This document shows, one piece after another, positions 25,284 through 33,220 of a DNA stretch of 33,220 bases. How positions within the stretch are numbered: position 1 is the first letter of the stretch; each line of letters opens with the position of its first letter. The stretch covers positions 1-33,220 of the forward strand of contig JAKBHH010000034.1 in assembly GCA_021836865.1 (NCBI GenBank), written 5' to 3'. The DNA comes from Acidobacteriota bacterium (lineage in GTDB: Bacteria; Acidobacteriota; Terriglobia; Terriglobales; Acidobacteriaceae). The notes under the pieces are model-generated. The model saw nothing but the letters and a program-made list of their open reading frames with translations. It was not told where the DNA came from and did no database searches. A program made the translations under genes and the position numbers.

Positions 25284-25973
25284 CTATTTCGAGGCAACTG
25301 CCTGTTCCTTCGCTCCCTTGACCGCATCGAGGAAGGATTGTGCCGAGGCCGGGACAGCTTCCTTGCCCTCAAGAATGAGTTGATTGGAGATATCATGGCC
25401 ATAGATGGCCTCTGTCGAATCGTCGTCACGCCGAATCGAAGCTCCAGTCAGCGTGAGTCCGGCAAAGACGCCCTTGGCGCGCGAATAAGTCAGGATTTCT
25501 GTATTCAGTTTCCAATCGGTATCGGCGGAAGCATGGCGTCCCACCGGTCCTGCTGCCGCAGAGGCGTCTGCTCCGAGCTGAAATTTGCTTGAGAGCAACC
25601 GCTGCATCCCTTTGTCGTTCTGGATAATCATCACCAGATCTACGCCTTCAATGCCGATCTGCAATCCCCAGCTCCCGCCGGTAATGGCAAAAAACGCCGG
25701 GGCGCTCCATCCAGTTGCGGTCCGGCAAGTGGCCACGCCTCGGCCATTCTCCGCGCCGAACACAAAGCCGCCCTTGAGCATATGGGGCACGACGGCGATG
25801 CACTTCGCGTGATCCAACACCTCCTGGGGAATACCCTGGTCGGGCGCCGCCATAATCTCGTGCAGCACTTGACCCGAATTGTCCAGTCGGTCCTGCGCGT
25901 TTTCGCGCGTAGTTGCCGCCCAGCCGATGGTCGTAAGGCTAAGTACTGTCACTAACGTCACAAGCTTCTTCAT
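25284..25973 (-). CDS. SYLF-domain (YSC84-type) lipid-binding protein, secreted
   Basis: The start at 25973 (MKKLVTLV) is supported by AGGTGGG just upstream and a clean Sec signal peptide ending in GWAA; the frame is open to 26036. The 229-aa product has the SYLF layout: a helical ENAQDRLDNSGQVLHEIM segment, then AKCIAVVPHMLKGGFVFGAE, GRGVATCRT and WSAPAFFAITGGSWGLQIG. The end of the domain has VDLVMIIQND and GADASAAAGPVGR. The eukaryotic SYLF domain binds phosphoinositides; bacterial members are exported and their role is unsettled, with envelope lipid binding most likely. It probably forms a small stress or envelope unit with the 49-aa membrane protein downstream. Confidence 0.9.
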   Translation of the reverse strand: MKKLVTLVTVLSLTTIGWAATTRENAQDRLDNSGQVLHEIMAAPDQGIPQEVLDHAKCIAVVPHMLKGGFVFGAENGRGVATCRTATGWSAPAFFAITGGSWGLQIGIEGVDLVMIIQNDKGMQRLLSSKFQLGADASAAAGPVGRHASADTDWKLNTEILTYSRAKGVFAGLTLTGASIRRDDDSTEAIYGHDISNQLILEGKEAVPASAQSFLDAVKGAKEQAVASK

Positions 25974-26342
25974 GCATCCCACCTTTTTTCTACCCATGTG
26001 CGGTGACAAATGCTTTTCGCGCACTGGGGCGCACAAGGTAATTCCTACTTTAGAGGGATCGCTTGTCCCGGTCTGAGCAGTAAGGCTCTACCTCTTTTCG
26101 GCGACTGCGCGCTCCAAAAGCGGCCCATCGGGCAGCCCGCAACTTCAATGCGCACCGCCGCATGAAGACTTCGACGACAATTTTGCGATGCGGGGCCAGT
26201 CAGCGTCTGAAGCAACCGCTGGGGATGATCTTCGTCTAACCTGAACAGGGCACTCTGGGTTCGCCCAGGGGGCTCCTGACCACGTTCGATCAAAGGATTC
26301 AAGGCAGCAGGCCGTTCAGGCCTGGGATAGGTTTCTCTGTCC
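25974..26342. other. Divergent intergenic region, no gene supported
   Basis: This stretch should hold the promoters of the SYLF gene (-) and the exported paralogue gene (+). A 99-codon minus-strand frame (26045-26344) is Arg/Pro-rich and lacks a ribosome site or known motif. Confidence 0.4.
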
Positions 26343-26380
26343 ATTCGCCCCTGAGCGCAAACCGGTCAGTCGGGGCGAAT
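26343..26380 (+). promoter_or_regulatory. 9-bp leader hairpin next to the ribosome site
   Basis: ATTCGCCCC (26343-26351) and GGGGCGAAT (26372-26380) are perfect reverse complements around a 20-nt loop. The stem ends five bases before AGAAAGGTGA, the ribosome site of the gene at 26400. A stem this close to the ribosome site may affect translation. Confidence 0.45.
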
Positions 26381-26399
26381 TTCCAAGAAAGGTGAATGG

Positions 26400-27389
26400 A
26401 TGCGATTACGTTCCAGCTTGACCCCTGCGACCGTCGTCACAGGCATGGTCCTGCTGCTGCAGTGCCCTGGACTCACGGCGCAAGCGCCTCCCACTACGAT
26501 CGCGACGGCGCTCCCTGAAAATCTTCCGGAAGCTCCGCAGGCGCCTTTTGCGCAAGCGATGGATGCGATCAGCTTCTTCGAAGCGGTAAATTCTGGCTCG
26601 GGTCAGAGCCAGGACGCACCACCCCCTGAGCCTGCCCCCACTCGCGCCCCGGCGAGTTCAAATTCCGCAGCGCAGACCAGCCCGGTCGACGCAGACAAGG
26701 CCAGGCAACAAAAGGCTGAAGAACAACTTAAGGAGGAAGAGAAGCAGCGCGTTCTGGGCATCGTCCCAATGTTCAATACCACCTACCGCAGCGACGCCGT
26801 CTCGCTGACCGCGCGGCAGAAGATAAGCCTCGCCTTTCGCTCTTCGGTTGACCCCGCCACCTTTGCTGCTGCTGTCCTTGTGGCCGGTTATGGCGAGGCA
26901 TTGGACTCCGACAGCGGATTCCCCTGGGGTGCGAAGGGCTTTGGCGAGCGCGCCGGCGCCAAATATCTGGACGCCTTTGACGGCACCATGATTGGCAACG
27001 GCATTCTGCCATCTCTTCTGCATCAGGATCCCCGTTATTTCCGGCTCGGCCATGGGTCCGTGCAGCACCGACTGTTCTACGCCGTGGCCACCAGCGTCAT
27101 CTGCAAACACGACAACACCGGCAAATGGGAGCCCAACTACTCCAATGTGCTGGGCAACATTGCTTCGGGCGCACTCTCTAACCTCTACTACCCCGCGAAC
27201 GACTCCGGAATCGGCCTGACGATCGGCAATGGTTTCGTTGTGACGGCGGAAGGCGCGATCGGCTCCGTCTTTCAGGAGTTCTGGCCGGATCTGTCGCGCA
27301 TGCTCTTCCACAAGGATCCGACACGCGGACTGGACACTCAGGCTCAGACTGCCGGGGCTTCAGGACAATCGCAGCCCACGCACCAATAG
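26400..27389 (+). CDS. Exported protein of unnamed acidobacterial-type family (paralogue A)
   Basis: A 329-residue protein with AGAAAGGTGA before the ATG, and a signal peptide (about 1-28, ending in LTAQA). A Pro/Ala-rich stretch follows, then a Lys/Glu coiled coil (about 100-118) before the folded region. The folded region starts with RVLGIVPMFN and contains LPSLLHQDPRYFRLGHGS, RLFYAVATSVI, SNVLGNIASGALSNLYYP and FQEFWPDLSRMLFHKDP. The same signposts recur in the next gene, so these two are homologous. Small-residue-rich helices and the export signal suggest an envelope location. I do not know a function and found no catalytic motif. Confidence 0.8.
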   Translation: MRLRSSLTPATVVTGMVLLLQCPGLTAQAPPTTIATALPENLPEAPQAPFAQAMDAISFFEAVNSGSGQSQDAPPPEPAPTRAPASSNSAAQTSPVDADKARQQKAEEQLKEEEKQRVLGIVPMFNTTYRSDAVSLTARQKISLAFRSSVDPATFAAAVLVAGYGEALDSDSGFPWGAKGFGERAGAKYLDAFDGTMIGNGILPSLLHQDPRYFRLGHGSVQHRLFYAVATSVICKHDNTGKWEPNYSNVLGNIASGALSNLYYPANDSGIGLTIGNGFVVTAEGAIGSVFQEFWPDLSRMLFHKDPTRGLDTQAQTAGASGQSQPTHQ

Positions 27390-27698
27390 AACCTGCATGG
27401 CTGGAGTCTTTCTGGATGGGATCTGAGCGTTGCAAATCACCTGTCCGAGCGAGTTTCGGGGCAGGATTCGCTTTTTCATTGCCTTTTCGGGATGATCGCT
27501 GCATCCGGCAACTGAACTTTACGTCTAAAGAGTGAGCTACGCAGTTTTAGGTTTGCCCCGCGGCCGCAAACTGGGGTCCGCCTGCACAAGTTGCCCGGAG
27601 ACAGGGTCTCTGCGAAATCCGGTATTCTGAGAGTTATGCCTCTGCTCGCTGCGGCTGTGCCTTTTGGGCCGCTGGGCAGAAAGTGTGGAGGATCGTTT
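27390..27698. other. Gap between the two paralogues
   Basis: About 300 bp with no gene. Nothing recognisable apart from the ribosome site of the next gene (GGAGG, 27687-27691). If the next gene starts at 27636, the gap shortens by 63 bp. Confidence 0.4.
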
Positions 27699-28529
27699 TT
27701 GCGCCTTTTTGCCTTCTTATTCTGGACTCTCGCAGTGACTGCGACCTATGCGCAACAGGACGCCCCGCGCGCGGCGCAGCCTGCCGCGCCCAGTGCGCAG
27801 GCGCCTCTTGCGCAGGCACCCAACACCGGAGCAGCGCAGCAGCCAGATCCCGCGTCCTCCGCAAAGGGCGCGCAACCGGCCAACCTGCCGGAGACTCCCG
27901 GAGAGCCCGCGTCGAAGCCCTCAGGGGCGCTCCCTGGGCAGGAACAGCCCAAGCGGATTCTTGGTTTCATGCCCAACTATCGCGCCGTGAGCGCAGGCGC
28001 GATTCCGCCGCCACCCACTTCGCGCGAGGCATTCGGGATCGCGACAGAGAACAGCTTCGACTACTCGTCCTATGCCTTCGTTGGCATTACCTCGTTGCTG
28101 GCCGAGGGGTCAAATACGCATCCGCAACTGGGCAAAGGTCCGGCGGGTTTCTGGGGATACACGTGGCGCGGGTTTGTTGATAAGACCGATGGCAACTACC
28201 TTGTAATCTGGGCGCTGCCCAGCGTCCTGCACGAGGACGAGCGCTACTTTGCCAAAGGGCAAGGGGGCGTCTGGAAGCGCGCCGTCTACGCCGGCTCGCG
28301 CGTACTGATTACGCCGAACTACCAGGGTCACAATACCTTTAATGCCGCCGAGATTGTTGGCCGCGGGATGGCTCAGGGCATCTCCCTGGCGTACTATCCA
28401 TCCGCGGACCAGAACCTCGGCGATCTTTCAGAAAAATTCGGATATGCCATCGGGCGCGATGCCCTCACCAATGCCTTTCGCGAGTTCTGGCCCGACATCG
28501 CAAAGCACGTGCTCCACCGGCATCCCTGA
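27699..28529 (+). CDS. Exported protein of unnamed acidobacterial-type family (paralogue B)
   Basis: I prefer the TTG start at 27699: GGAGG (27687-27691) is seven bases upstream and the product opens with a compact signal peptide, RLFAFLFWTLAVTATYA. The alternative ATG at 27636 has no clear ribosome site and would put a polar stretch before the signal. A low-complexity Ala/Pro/Gln segment leads to RILGFMPNYRAVSAG, then LPSVLHEDERYFAKGQGGVW, KRAVYAGSRVLITPN, NAAEIVGRGMAQGISLAYYP and FREFWPDIAKHVLHRHP. These match paralogue A in order and spacing, though identity is modest, so the duplication is old. Function unknown; presumably envelope-associated. Confidence 0.8.
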   Translation: MRLFAFLFWTLAVTATYAQQDAPRAAQPAAPSAQAPLAQAPNTGAAQQPDPASSAKGAQPANLPETPGEPASKPSGALPGQEQPKRILGFMPNYRAVSAGAIPPPPTSREAFGIATENSFDYSSYAFVGITSLLAEGSNTHPQLGKGPAGFWGYTWRGFVDKTDGNYLVIWALPSVLHEDERYFAKGQGGVWKRAVYAGSRVLITPNYQGHNTFNAAEIVGRGMAQGISLAYYPSADQNLGDLSEKFGYAIGRDALTNAFREFWPDIAKHVLHRHP

Positions 28530-28637
28530 TGCGCGAACCCTCCCCGAGCGGCCCCTGTTTGCAAAAGGCAGGGAGCGGGGGCGATACTGCTCAGCGTCGA
28601 GTAAATCGCTTCAGCCAATTGGCTCAGGGGTTCATGC

Positions 28638-29945
28638 ATGATGCGCAAGAGCCACTCAAACAGTCTGGCAATGATGATGGCAGCGGGGGTTTTTGCCGTC
28701 GCACCGTGGGCGCGCGCAGCCGCGCCGCAGGATGGACCGGGCGCGTACGCAACCGGGCACTATCGCAACCTCTTTGCCGAGGATGGGCACCCGCAACAGG
28801 AGATTCGCGCCAAGGTGGATGCCGCTTACCAGCAACTCTTCCATGGGGATCCGCAGACGCAGGCCATCGCCTTTGCCGCCGGCGCCAACGCCAGCGGGCC
28901 GCTGATGTATGTGACCGACTGGGCCAACCACGATGTGCGCACCGAGGGCATGTCGTACGGCATGATGATCACGGTCCAGCTGGGCAGAAAGCCGGAATTC
29001 GACGCGATCTGGAACTGGGCCAAAACCTACATGTACATCCGTGACCCGAAGGCGCCGAGCTACGAGTTCTTTGCCTGGTCCTGCAAGACGGATGGGACGC
29101 ACAACTCCGAGGGTGCCGCGCCGGATGGGGAGTCGTACTTTGCCATGGCGCTCCTGTTTGCGTCGAACCGCTGGGGAGACGGCAAGGGGATTTACAACTA
29201 CCACGCAGAGGCAGACAAGCTTCTGCGGGCCATGGTGCACCGTCCGGTGATCTCGGCGCCGGGCAAGTTTGGACCGCACGCGGTCGGGCCGATGATGCAT
29301 CCCGATCCGCCGATGATCCTCTTCGTGCCGGAGGTGATGCCGGAGCCCTTCACTGACCCCTCGTATCATCTGCCGGCCTTCTATGAGCTGTGGGCACGGT
29401 GGGGGCCGGTGGAAGATCGCGGCTTCTGGGCACGGGCCGCCGAAGTGAGCCGCGCATTCTTTGTGAAGACGACCAACCCCGTCACGGGTCTGGCTCCAAG
29501 CTATGCGAACTTTGACGGCACCCCGCACATCAATCAATTTCCGCAGTCGGGCGAGTTTGGCTACGACGCATGGCGCACGGCAAGCAACTGGAGCGTGGAC
29601 TGGGCGTGGTGGCACAAGGCTCCGGCAGAGCGGGAACTGAGCGACCGCATCCAGAGCTTTTTTGAGAAACAGGGCATCAACACTTATGGGCCGGTGTACA
29701 CGCTGGACGGCAAGGACCTGGGCGCGACGCCGGGCCTGACCCATGAGAACCATCCGGCTGGACTGGCGGGCACCAACGCCGTGGCCGGCCTGGCAGCGAC
29801 GGACCGAGCAAGAGCGAAGCAGTTTACTGAGGCGCTCTGGAGTATGCCGACTCCTTCCGGGCAAAATCGCTACTACGACGGCATGCTCTACCTGATGAGC
29901 CTGATGCACCTGAGCGGCGAGTTTCGCATCTGGACGCCGCAATAG
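28638..29945 (+). CDS. Glycoside hydrolase family 8, reducing-end xylose-releasing exo-oligoxylanase (Rex) type
   Basis: Family 8 enzyme, 435 residues with a signal peptide (ending near ARAAA). The segment YRNLFAEDGHPQQEIRAKVD, then QLFHGDP, DVRTEGMSYGMMITVQLGRK, WNWAKTYMY and FFAWSC-TDGT closely follows the Bacillus halodurans Rex enzyme as I recall it. Glu103 in TEGMSYGMM is the expected general acid and Asp310 in GYDAWRTASN the general base. Rex releases xylose from the reducing end of xylo-oligosaccharides (EC 3.2.1.156). Start could be 28638 or 28641. It is followed after 79 bp by the FucP-type symporter, a natural pairing for uptake of the freed sugar. Confidence 0.88.
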   Translation: MMRKSHSNSLAMMMAAGVFAVAPWARAAAPQDGPGAYATGHYRNLFAEDGHPQQEIRAKVDAAYQQLFHGDPQTQAIAFAAGANASGPLMYVTDWANHDVRTEGMSYGMMITVQLGRKPEFDAIWNWAKTYMYIRDPKAPSYEFFAWSCKTDGTHNSEGAAPDGESYFAMALLFASNRWGDGKGIYNYHAEADKLLRAMVHRPVISAPGKFGPHAVGPMMHPDPPMILFVPEVMPEPFTDPSYHLPAFYELWARWGPVEDRGFWARAAEVSRAFFVKTTNPVTGLAPSYANFDGTPHINQFPQSGEFGYDAWRTASNWSVDWAWWHKAPAERELSDRIQSFFEKQGINTYGPVYTLDGKDLGATPGLTHENHPAGLAGTNAVAGLAATDRARAKQFTEALWSMPTPSGQNRYYDGMLYLMSLMHLSGEFRIWTPQ

Positions 29946-30024
29946 GAGATTCCGCAAGCCAGGCTTGCATCGCCGCCGGTATGATGGCGGTGACCTGGCC
30001 ATCAGGCCAAATCAGGAGTCTTAA

Positions 30025-31335
30025 ATGGCTTTTGCCACGCTTCCCGCGGAGTCCACAGAAGACAAGAACGAGCCGCTGGTACCGCCCAATGGGGCAGCGG
30101 CATTCTTTCTCGTCACCGGGCTGTTTTTTCTGTGGGGAATTCCCAACAATCTCAACGACGTGCTGATTCGTCAGTTCATGAAGTCGTTTGAGATTACCCG
30201 GCTGCAGGCGGGGCTGGTGCAGTCGGCCTTCTACACGGGATACTTCCTTTTCTCAGTGCCGGCGGCGATGGTGATGCGGCGGTACGGCTACAAGGTTGGC
30301 CTGATGATTGGCCTGCTGCTCTATAGCGCGGGCACCTTCTGCTTTTACCCCGCGGCGCAGGCGCGGAGCTACAGCCTTTTTCTGGTAGCACTTTTTATCA
30401 TCGCCAGCGGCCTGGGATTTCTTGAGACCGGGGCCAATCCGCTGATCGCGCAACTGGGAAATCCGGAGAGCGCTGTGCGCCGGCTCAATTTCTCGCAGGC
30501 CTTCAATCCACTTGGCGCCATCACCGGCGTACTGATCGGAACGCTGTTCATTTTTTCCGGCGTGGAACTGCAGAGCGCGGACATCCTCCGCATGAAGCTC
30601 GCAGGCACCTACGATGCTTATCTTCAGCATGAGACGATGCGGGTCATCGCTCCGTATCTGGTGCTGGGCGCAGTGACGCTGGTGTGGGCGCTGCTGATCC
30701 TGCGCACGCCGTTCCCGGCCATTGCGGGCTCGCGCACGCCGGAGCCGACCGAACCCGCGGGGAGTTATCGCGAGCTGCTGCGCTATCCGCATTTTCTTTT
30801 TGCGGTGTTTGCCCAATTCTGCTATGTCGGCGCGCAGGTGGGCACGTGGAGCTACTTCATCCAGTACGCGCAGGACTACACTCACCTGCCGGAAAAAACG
30901 GCGGGCTACCTGCTGACCGGCACGCTGGCGGGCTTTGGCGTGGGCCGGTTCGGGTCAAGCCACTGGATGAAACGCGTGCGCGCCCATACGCTGATGGGCA
31001 TCTTTGCCGTGGCCAACATAGGGCTGGTCTCGGCGGGCATTCTTTTCCCCGGCTGGGTTGGCTTGTGGGCCATTTTCCTCACCAGCTTCTTCATGTCGCT
31101 GATGTTCCCGACCATTTTCGCGCTGGGCCTGCGGGATCTTGGTCCCAACACCAAGGCGGGCGCTTCGTTGCTGGTGATGGCGATCATCGGAGGCGCGGTA
31201 TTTACGCCGATTATCGGCCTTGTGTTCCAGGCCACGCGCAGCATGGCCACTGCCATGATTGTGCCGCTGGTGTGCTATGCGGTGGTGGCCGTGTTCGCCT
31301 TCAAGGGCAGCGGGCTTCGGCATTTTGGGGAATAG
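30025..31335 (+). CDS. FucP-family sugar/H+ symporter (MFS)
   Basis: A 436-residue transporter of the FHS/FucP branch of the major facilitator superfamily, with about 12 hydrophobic helices and AGGAG seven bases before the ATG. TGLFFLWGIPNNLNDVLIRQ holds Asp45, and GFLETGANPL holds Glu134; these match E. coli FucP Asp46 and Glu135, the proton and substrate residues. MFPTIFALGLRDLGPNTKAG is the typical C-terminal-half motif. The substrate cannot be read from sequence. Fucose is the textbook case, but family members also carry glucose, galactose, arabinose or N-acetylglucosamine, and the neighbouring GH8 and GH51 genes point to a pentose or hemicellulose-derived sugar. Confidence 0.88.
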   Translation: MAFATLPAESTEDKNEPLVPPNGAAAFFLVTGLFFLWGIPNNLNDVLIRQFMKSFEITRLQAGLVQSAFYTGYFLFSVPAAMVMRRYGYKVGLMIGLLLYSAGTFCFYPAAQARSYSLFLVALFIIASGLGFLETGANPLIAQLGNPESAVRRLNFSQAFNPLGAITGVLIGTLFIFSGVELQSADILRMKLAGTYDAYLQHETMRVIAPYLVLGAVTLVWALLILRTPFPAIAGSRTPEPTEPAGSYRELLRYPHFLFAVFAQFCYVGAQVGTWSYFIQYAQDYTHLPEKTAGYLLTGTLAGFGVGRFGSSHWMKRVRAHTLMGIFAVANIGLVSAGILFPGWVGLWAIFLTSFFMSLMFPTIFALGLRDLGPNTKAGASLLVMAIIGGAVFTPIIGLVFQATRSMATAMIVPLVCYAVVAVFAFKGSGLRHFGE

Positions 31336-31428
31336 TCCGGTCGTTTGAGATCGTCCAAGGTCACCGCTCCTTGATGGTCGCGTTGACTTGGCGGGTTCGT
31401 CTTCGGTCTTGAGCATACCAAAAGCGCA

Positions 31429-31472
31429 TGCGCGCCGCGCGGGGTCCTGGCGGGCCTGCCGCGCGGCGCGCA
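31429..31472. terminator. Long GC-rich hairpin between convergent genes
   Basis: TGCGCGCCGCGCGG (31429-31442) and CCGCGCGGCGCGCA (31459-31472) are exact reverse complements (14 bp), with a 16-nt loop that can itself fold as GGTCC/GGGCC. The hairpin lies 93 bp after the symporter stop and 35 bp after the glgC stop on the other strand. It should block both transcripts, though no T-run is present on either side. Confidence 0.6.
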
Positions 31473-31506
31473 CCACGCGCCCTGATGGGCGCTCCGACGT
31501 CTGCGA

Positions 31507-32766
31507 TCAGTAACGCTCCATAAATTCCGGATCGACAGGATTCTCAAACAGCGATGCATCCCGCGTAACGATGGTGAGGCCCGACGGCGTGACGAAGTAG
31601 CGCCGCTTGTCTTCCACGGGATCGTAACCGATGACTGTACCCTCGGGGATGTGCACATCGCGGTCAATGATGGCGCGGCGAATGCGGCAATGGCGGCCGA
31701 TATTGACATGCGAAAAGATGATGCTCGCGTCCACGTCCGAGTAGGAGTTGACGCGCACATCCTGCGACAGCACGGAGTTGGATATCGATGCGCCCGAAAT
31801 GATGACGCCGGCCGTGATGACCGAGTTGACGGCCATGCCGGTGCGTCCCGGCTCGCCGAAGACGAACTTTGCGGGAGGGTATTGGCGCACGCGGGTGCGG
31901 ATGGGCCAGCTCTTGTCATAGAGGTTGAAGGTCGGCGAGACCGAGCACAGGTCCATGTTCGCGTCGTAGTAGGAGTCCAGCGTGCCGACGTCGCGCCAGT
32001 AGAGCGCCTGCTGCTTGTTCTCGTCGACAAAGCTGTAGGCCACCATCTTTTTCTTGCCCAGCAGATTGGGAAGAATGTTGTGGCCGAAGTCGTGCTTCGA
32101 GTCGGGGTCTTCGGCGTCGGCGATGAGCGCCTTCAGCAGCACCTCAGTGTTGAAGATGTAGATGCCCATGGAAGCATCCACCGCATTGGGATTGAATGGC
32201 GACCGGAAATTTGTGGATGCGGGCTTTTCCTGGAAGCCCAGGATTTCCCCCGACTGGCCCACTTCCACCACGCCGAAGCGGGAGACTTCATCGGGGGGAA
32301 TGGGCAGCGTGGCCAGCGTAACCTCCGCCTTTGACGCCTTGTGGTGGTCCAGCATGCGGCTGTAGTTCATTTTGTAGATGTGGTCGCCGCTCAGGATGAT
32401 CATGTATGTGGGCTGTTCGCTGCCGATCGAGTAGATGTTCTGGTAGACAGCATCGGCCGTGCCCATGTACCAGTTGGCGCCGGTGCGCTGCATGGGCGGC
32501 AGCATTTCAAAGAACTCGCCCAGCTCCGTCGCCACCACGCCCGTCCACCCCTCGCGGATATGCCGGTTCAGCGAGAGCGCCTTGTACTGCGTCATGACAA
32601 AGACCTTGCGCAGGCCGGAGTTGATGCAGTTGGAAAGCGTGATGTCGATAATCCGGTAGTGCCCGCCAAAGGGCACAGCCGGCTTGGCGCGATCGCGGGT
32701 CAGCGGAAAGAGCCGTTCGCCGGCGCCTCCCGCAAGCAGGACTCCCAGTGTATCCCTCATCTCCAT
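31507..32766 (-). CDS. glgC: Glucose-1-phosphate adenylyltransferase
   Basis: Makes ADP-glucose from ATP and glucose 1-phosphate, the committed step of glycogen synthesis. The 419-residue protein has the nucleotide loop LAGGAGERLFPLT, then KPAVPFGGHYRIIDITLSNC, the substrate segment WYMGTADAVYQN, SGDHIYKMNY, the FQEKP loop (glucose phosphate contact) and YWRDVGTLDSYYDAN. A left-handed beta-helix C-terminus (about 290-400) has hexapeptide repeats. The length is typical of the family. The ATG at 32766 has AGGTAGGGG upstream; a second ATG two codons on is possible. Regulation by fructose bisphosphate or similar is known of the family but not decidable here. Confidence 0.93.
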   Translation of the reverse strand: MEMRDTLGVLLAGGAGERLFPLTRDRAKPAVPFGGHYRIIDITLSNCINSGLRKVFVMTQYKALSLNRHIREGWTGVVATELGEFFEMLPPMQRTGANWYMGTADAVYQNIYSIGSEQPTYMIILSGDHIYKMNYSRMLDHHKASKAEVTLATLPIPPDEVSRFGVVEVGQSGEILGFQEKPASTNFRSPFNPNAVDASMGIYIFNTEVLLKALIADAEDPDSKHDFGHNILPNLLGKKKMVAYSFVDENKQQALYWRDVGTLDSYYDANMDLCSVSPTFNLYDKSWPIRTRVRQYPPAKFVFGEPGRTGMAVNSVITAGVIISGASISNSVLSQDVRVNSYSDVDASIIFSHVNIGRHCRIRRAIIDRDVHIPEGTVIGYDPVEDKRRYFVTPSGLTIVTRDASLFENPVDPEFMERY

Positions 32767-32849
32767 TTGCCCCTACCTCTTGCAGGTTCTCTGTCCGGAC
32801 TCGCACTGCCTGGACAGGCCGGTGTCGCTATCCGGTACAGGATTCTTTC

Positions 32850-32877
32850 CAGTGACACTTCTCCACAGCCGTCACTG
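32850..32877. promoter_or_regulatory. Inverted repeat upstream of glgC
   Basis: CAGTGAC (32850-32856) and GTCACTG (32871-32877) are perfect reverse complements separated by 14 bp, about 84 bp upstream of the glgC start. It could be an operator or a leader hairpin. Confidence 0.3.
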
Positions 32878-32959
32878 AACGGTGGAGGATACCACAGGCG
32901 AGGAATCGCTCGCTCCCATGGATTGTTGCCGGGGAAGTTTGGCATACGAGGCAAGCAAA

Positions 32960-33003
32960 ACCGGAGCCTGTCGCCGCATTTTTCTGGCGTCAGAGACTCC
33001 GGT
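32960..33003 (-). terminator. Intrinsic terminator of the beta-barrel gene
   Basis: On the minus strand a stem ACCGGAG/CTCCGGT (32997-33003 with 32960-32966) encloses further pairing (GGCG/CGCC at 32986-32989 and 32972-32975, and CTG/CAG). It is followed by TTTTGC. It lies 32 bp beyond the stop of the partial gene at 33036, as expected for a rho-independent terminator. Confidence 0.6.
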
Positions 33004-33035
33004 CTTTGGCTGTCCGGCGGCGGGAAAAACTCTGC

Positions 33036-33220
33036 TTACCGCTTCTTTTTGAACTTGTACTCGATGCCCACCGAGATGGCAAAGTTCACGTCGTTGGAAG
33101 TGGCGTGGTTACCGTAGTTAATGCTGTAGCGCGTCAGCACGGCGTCTGGCGTGATGCGGAAGACCCAATGCTCGGAGCGGTTCAGATCCATGTGGCCGCC
33201 TATGATGGCGCCGAGGGCGA
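33036..33220 (-). CDS. Outer-membrane beta-barrel protein, C-terminal part (5' end outside the window)
   Basis: The minus strand reads open from the window edge to TAA at 33036-33038, giving the last 60 or so residues. It contains HWVFRITPDAVLTRYSINYG, then NDVNFAISVGIEYKFKKKR at the end. The alternating hydrophobic residues, Gly-rich turns and final VGIEYKF strand suit an OmpA/porin-like eight-strand barrel; the basic KKKR tail after the last strand is unusual for a BAM signal. The gene has its own terminator and is unrelated in sequence to the barrel at the left edge. Confidence 0.7.
   Translation of the reverse strand, partial: ALGAIIGGHMDLNRSEHWVFRITPDAVLTRYSINYGNHATSNDVNFAISVGIEYKFKKKR

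Noticed and set aside
26045-26344. 99-codon minus-strand frame upstream of the exported paralogue
   Set aside because: Arg/Pro-rich, no ribosome site, and it fills what must be a divergent promoter region.
28656-30002. 448-codon open frame antisense to the GH8 gene
   Set aside because: It mirrors a strongly supported family 8 enzyme, is His/Arg/Pro-rich as antisense GC-rich frames are, and has no ribosome site.

Overview
The window reads as chromosomal DNA of a soil-type Acidobacteriota (Terriglobia/Acidobacteriaceae-like). This placement is an inference from the gene set: secreted Ig-like/phosphoesterase lipoproteins, plant-polysaccharide enzymes with a FucP-type transporter, KaiC/KaiB with a PAS-HisKA_3 kinase, a SYLF protein and small lmo0937/Thivi_2564-type membrane proteins. 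No marker gene (rRNA or ribosomal protein) is present. I saw no tRNA, rRNA, CRISPR array, insertion sequence or prophage gene.

Layout. 1-2057 (+): 3' end of an outer-membrane beta-barrel gene and a GT4-type glycosyltransferase. 2261-5194 (+): a large lipoprotein with five Ig-like repeats of exactly 249 bp and a phospholipase C/acid phosphatase domain. 5336-7767 (+): gnd-zwf, overlapping by ATGA, for the oxidative pentose phosphate pathway. 8153-8341 (+): a 62-aa membrane protein. 8740-9000 (+): frameshifted 3' remnant of an alpha/beta hydrolase. 9251-11578 (+): a promoter-like pair, a structured leader resembling half of a GEMM (cyclic dinucleotide) aptamer, and a GH51 arabinofuranosidase. 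11659-15279: two convergent type-B carboxylesterases, one with a Tat signal and one with a Sec signal. 15833-16743 (-): a fatty-acid desaturase split by a one-base frameshift. 17016-18401: a REC protein with a CxxC/CxxC tail (+) and a Crp/Fnr regulator (-).

18740-24687 (-) is the most striking part: a tightly packed run transcribed as radical SAM/B12 protein, small Cys-containing protein, kaiC, kaiB, PAS-histidine kinase, NarL-type regulator. It looks like a KaiA-less KaiBC timing or stress module with its own two-component output. 25054-25973 (-): a 49-aa lmo0937-type protein and a SYLF-domain protein. 26400-28529 (+): two divergent paralogues of an unnamed exported family. 28638-31335 (+): a GH8 exo-oligoxylanase (Rex type) and a FucP-family sugar/H+ symporter. 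31507-32766 (-): glgC. 33036-33220 (-): 3' end of a second beta-barrel protein, preceded in the + direction by its terminator.

How it fits together. GH51, the esterases, GH8 and FucP would remove arabinose and ester groups from arabinoxylan, trim xylo-oligosaccharides and import sugar. gnd-zwf and glgC then route hexose phosphate to NAD(P)H or glycogen. The regulators in the centre (Kai proteins, kinase, NarL, Crp/Fnr, REC-zinc) form a signalling island. Very few genes look recently acquired, but two (the desaturase and the hydrolase remnant) are broken.
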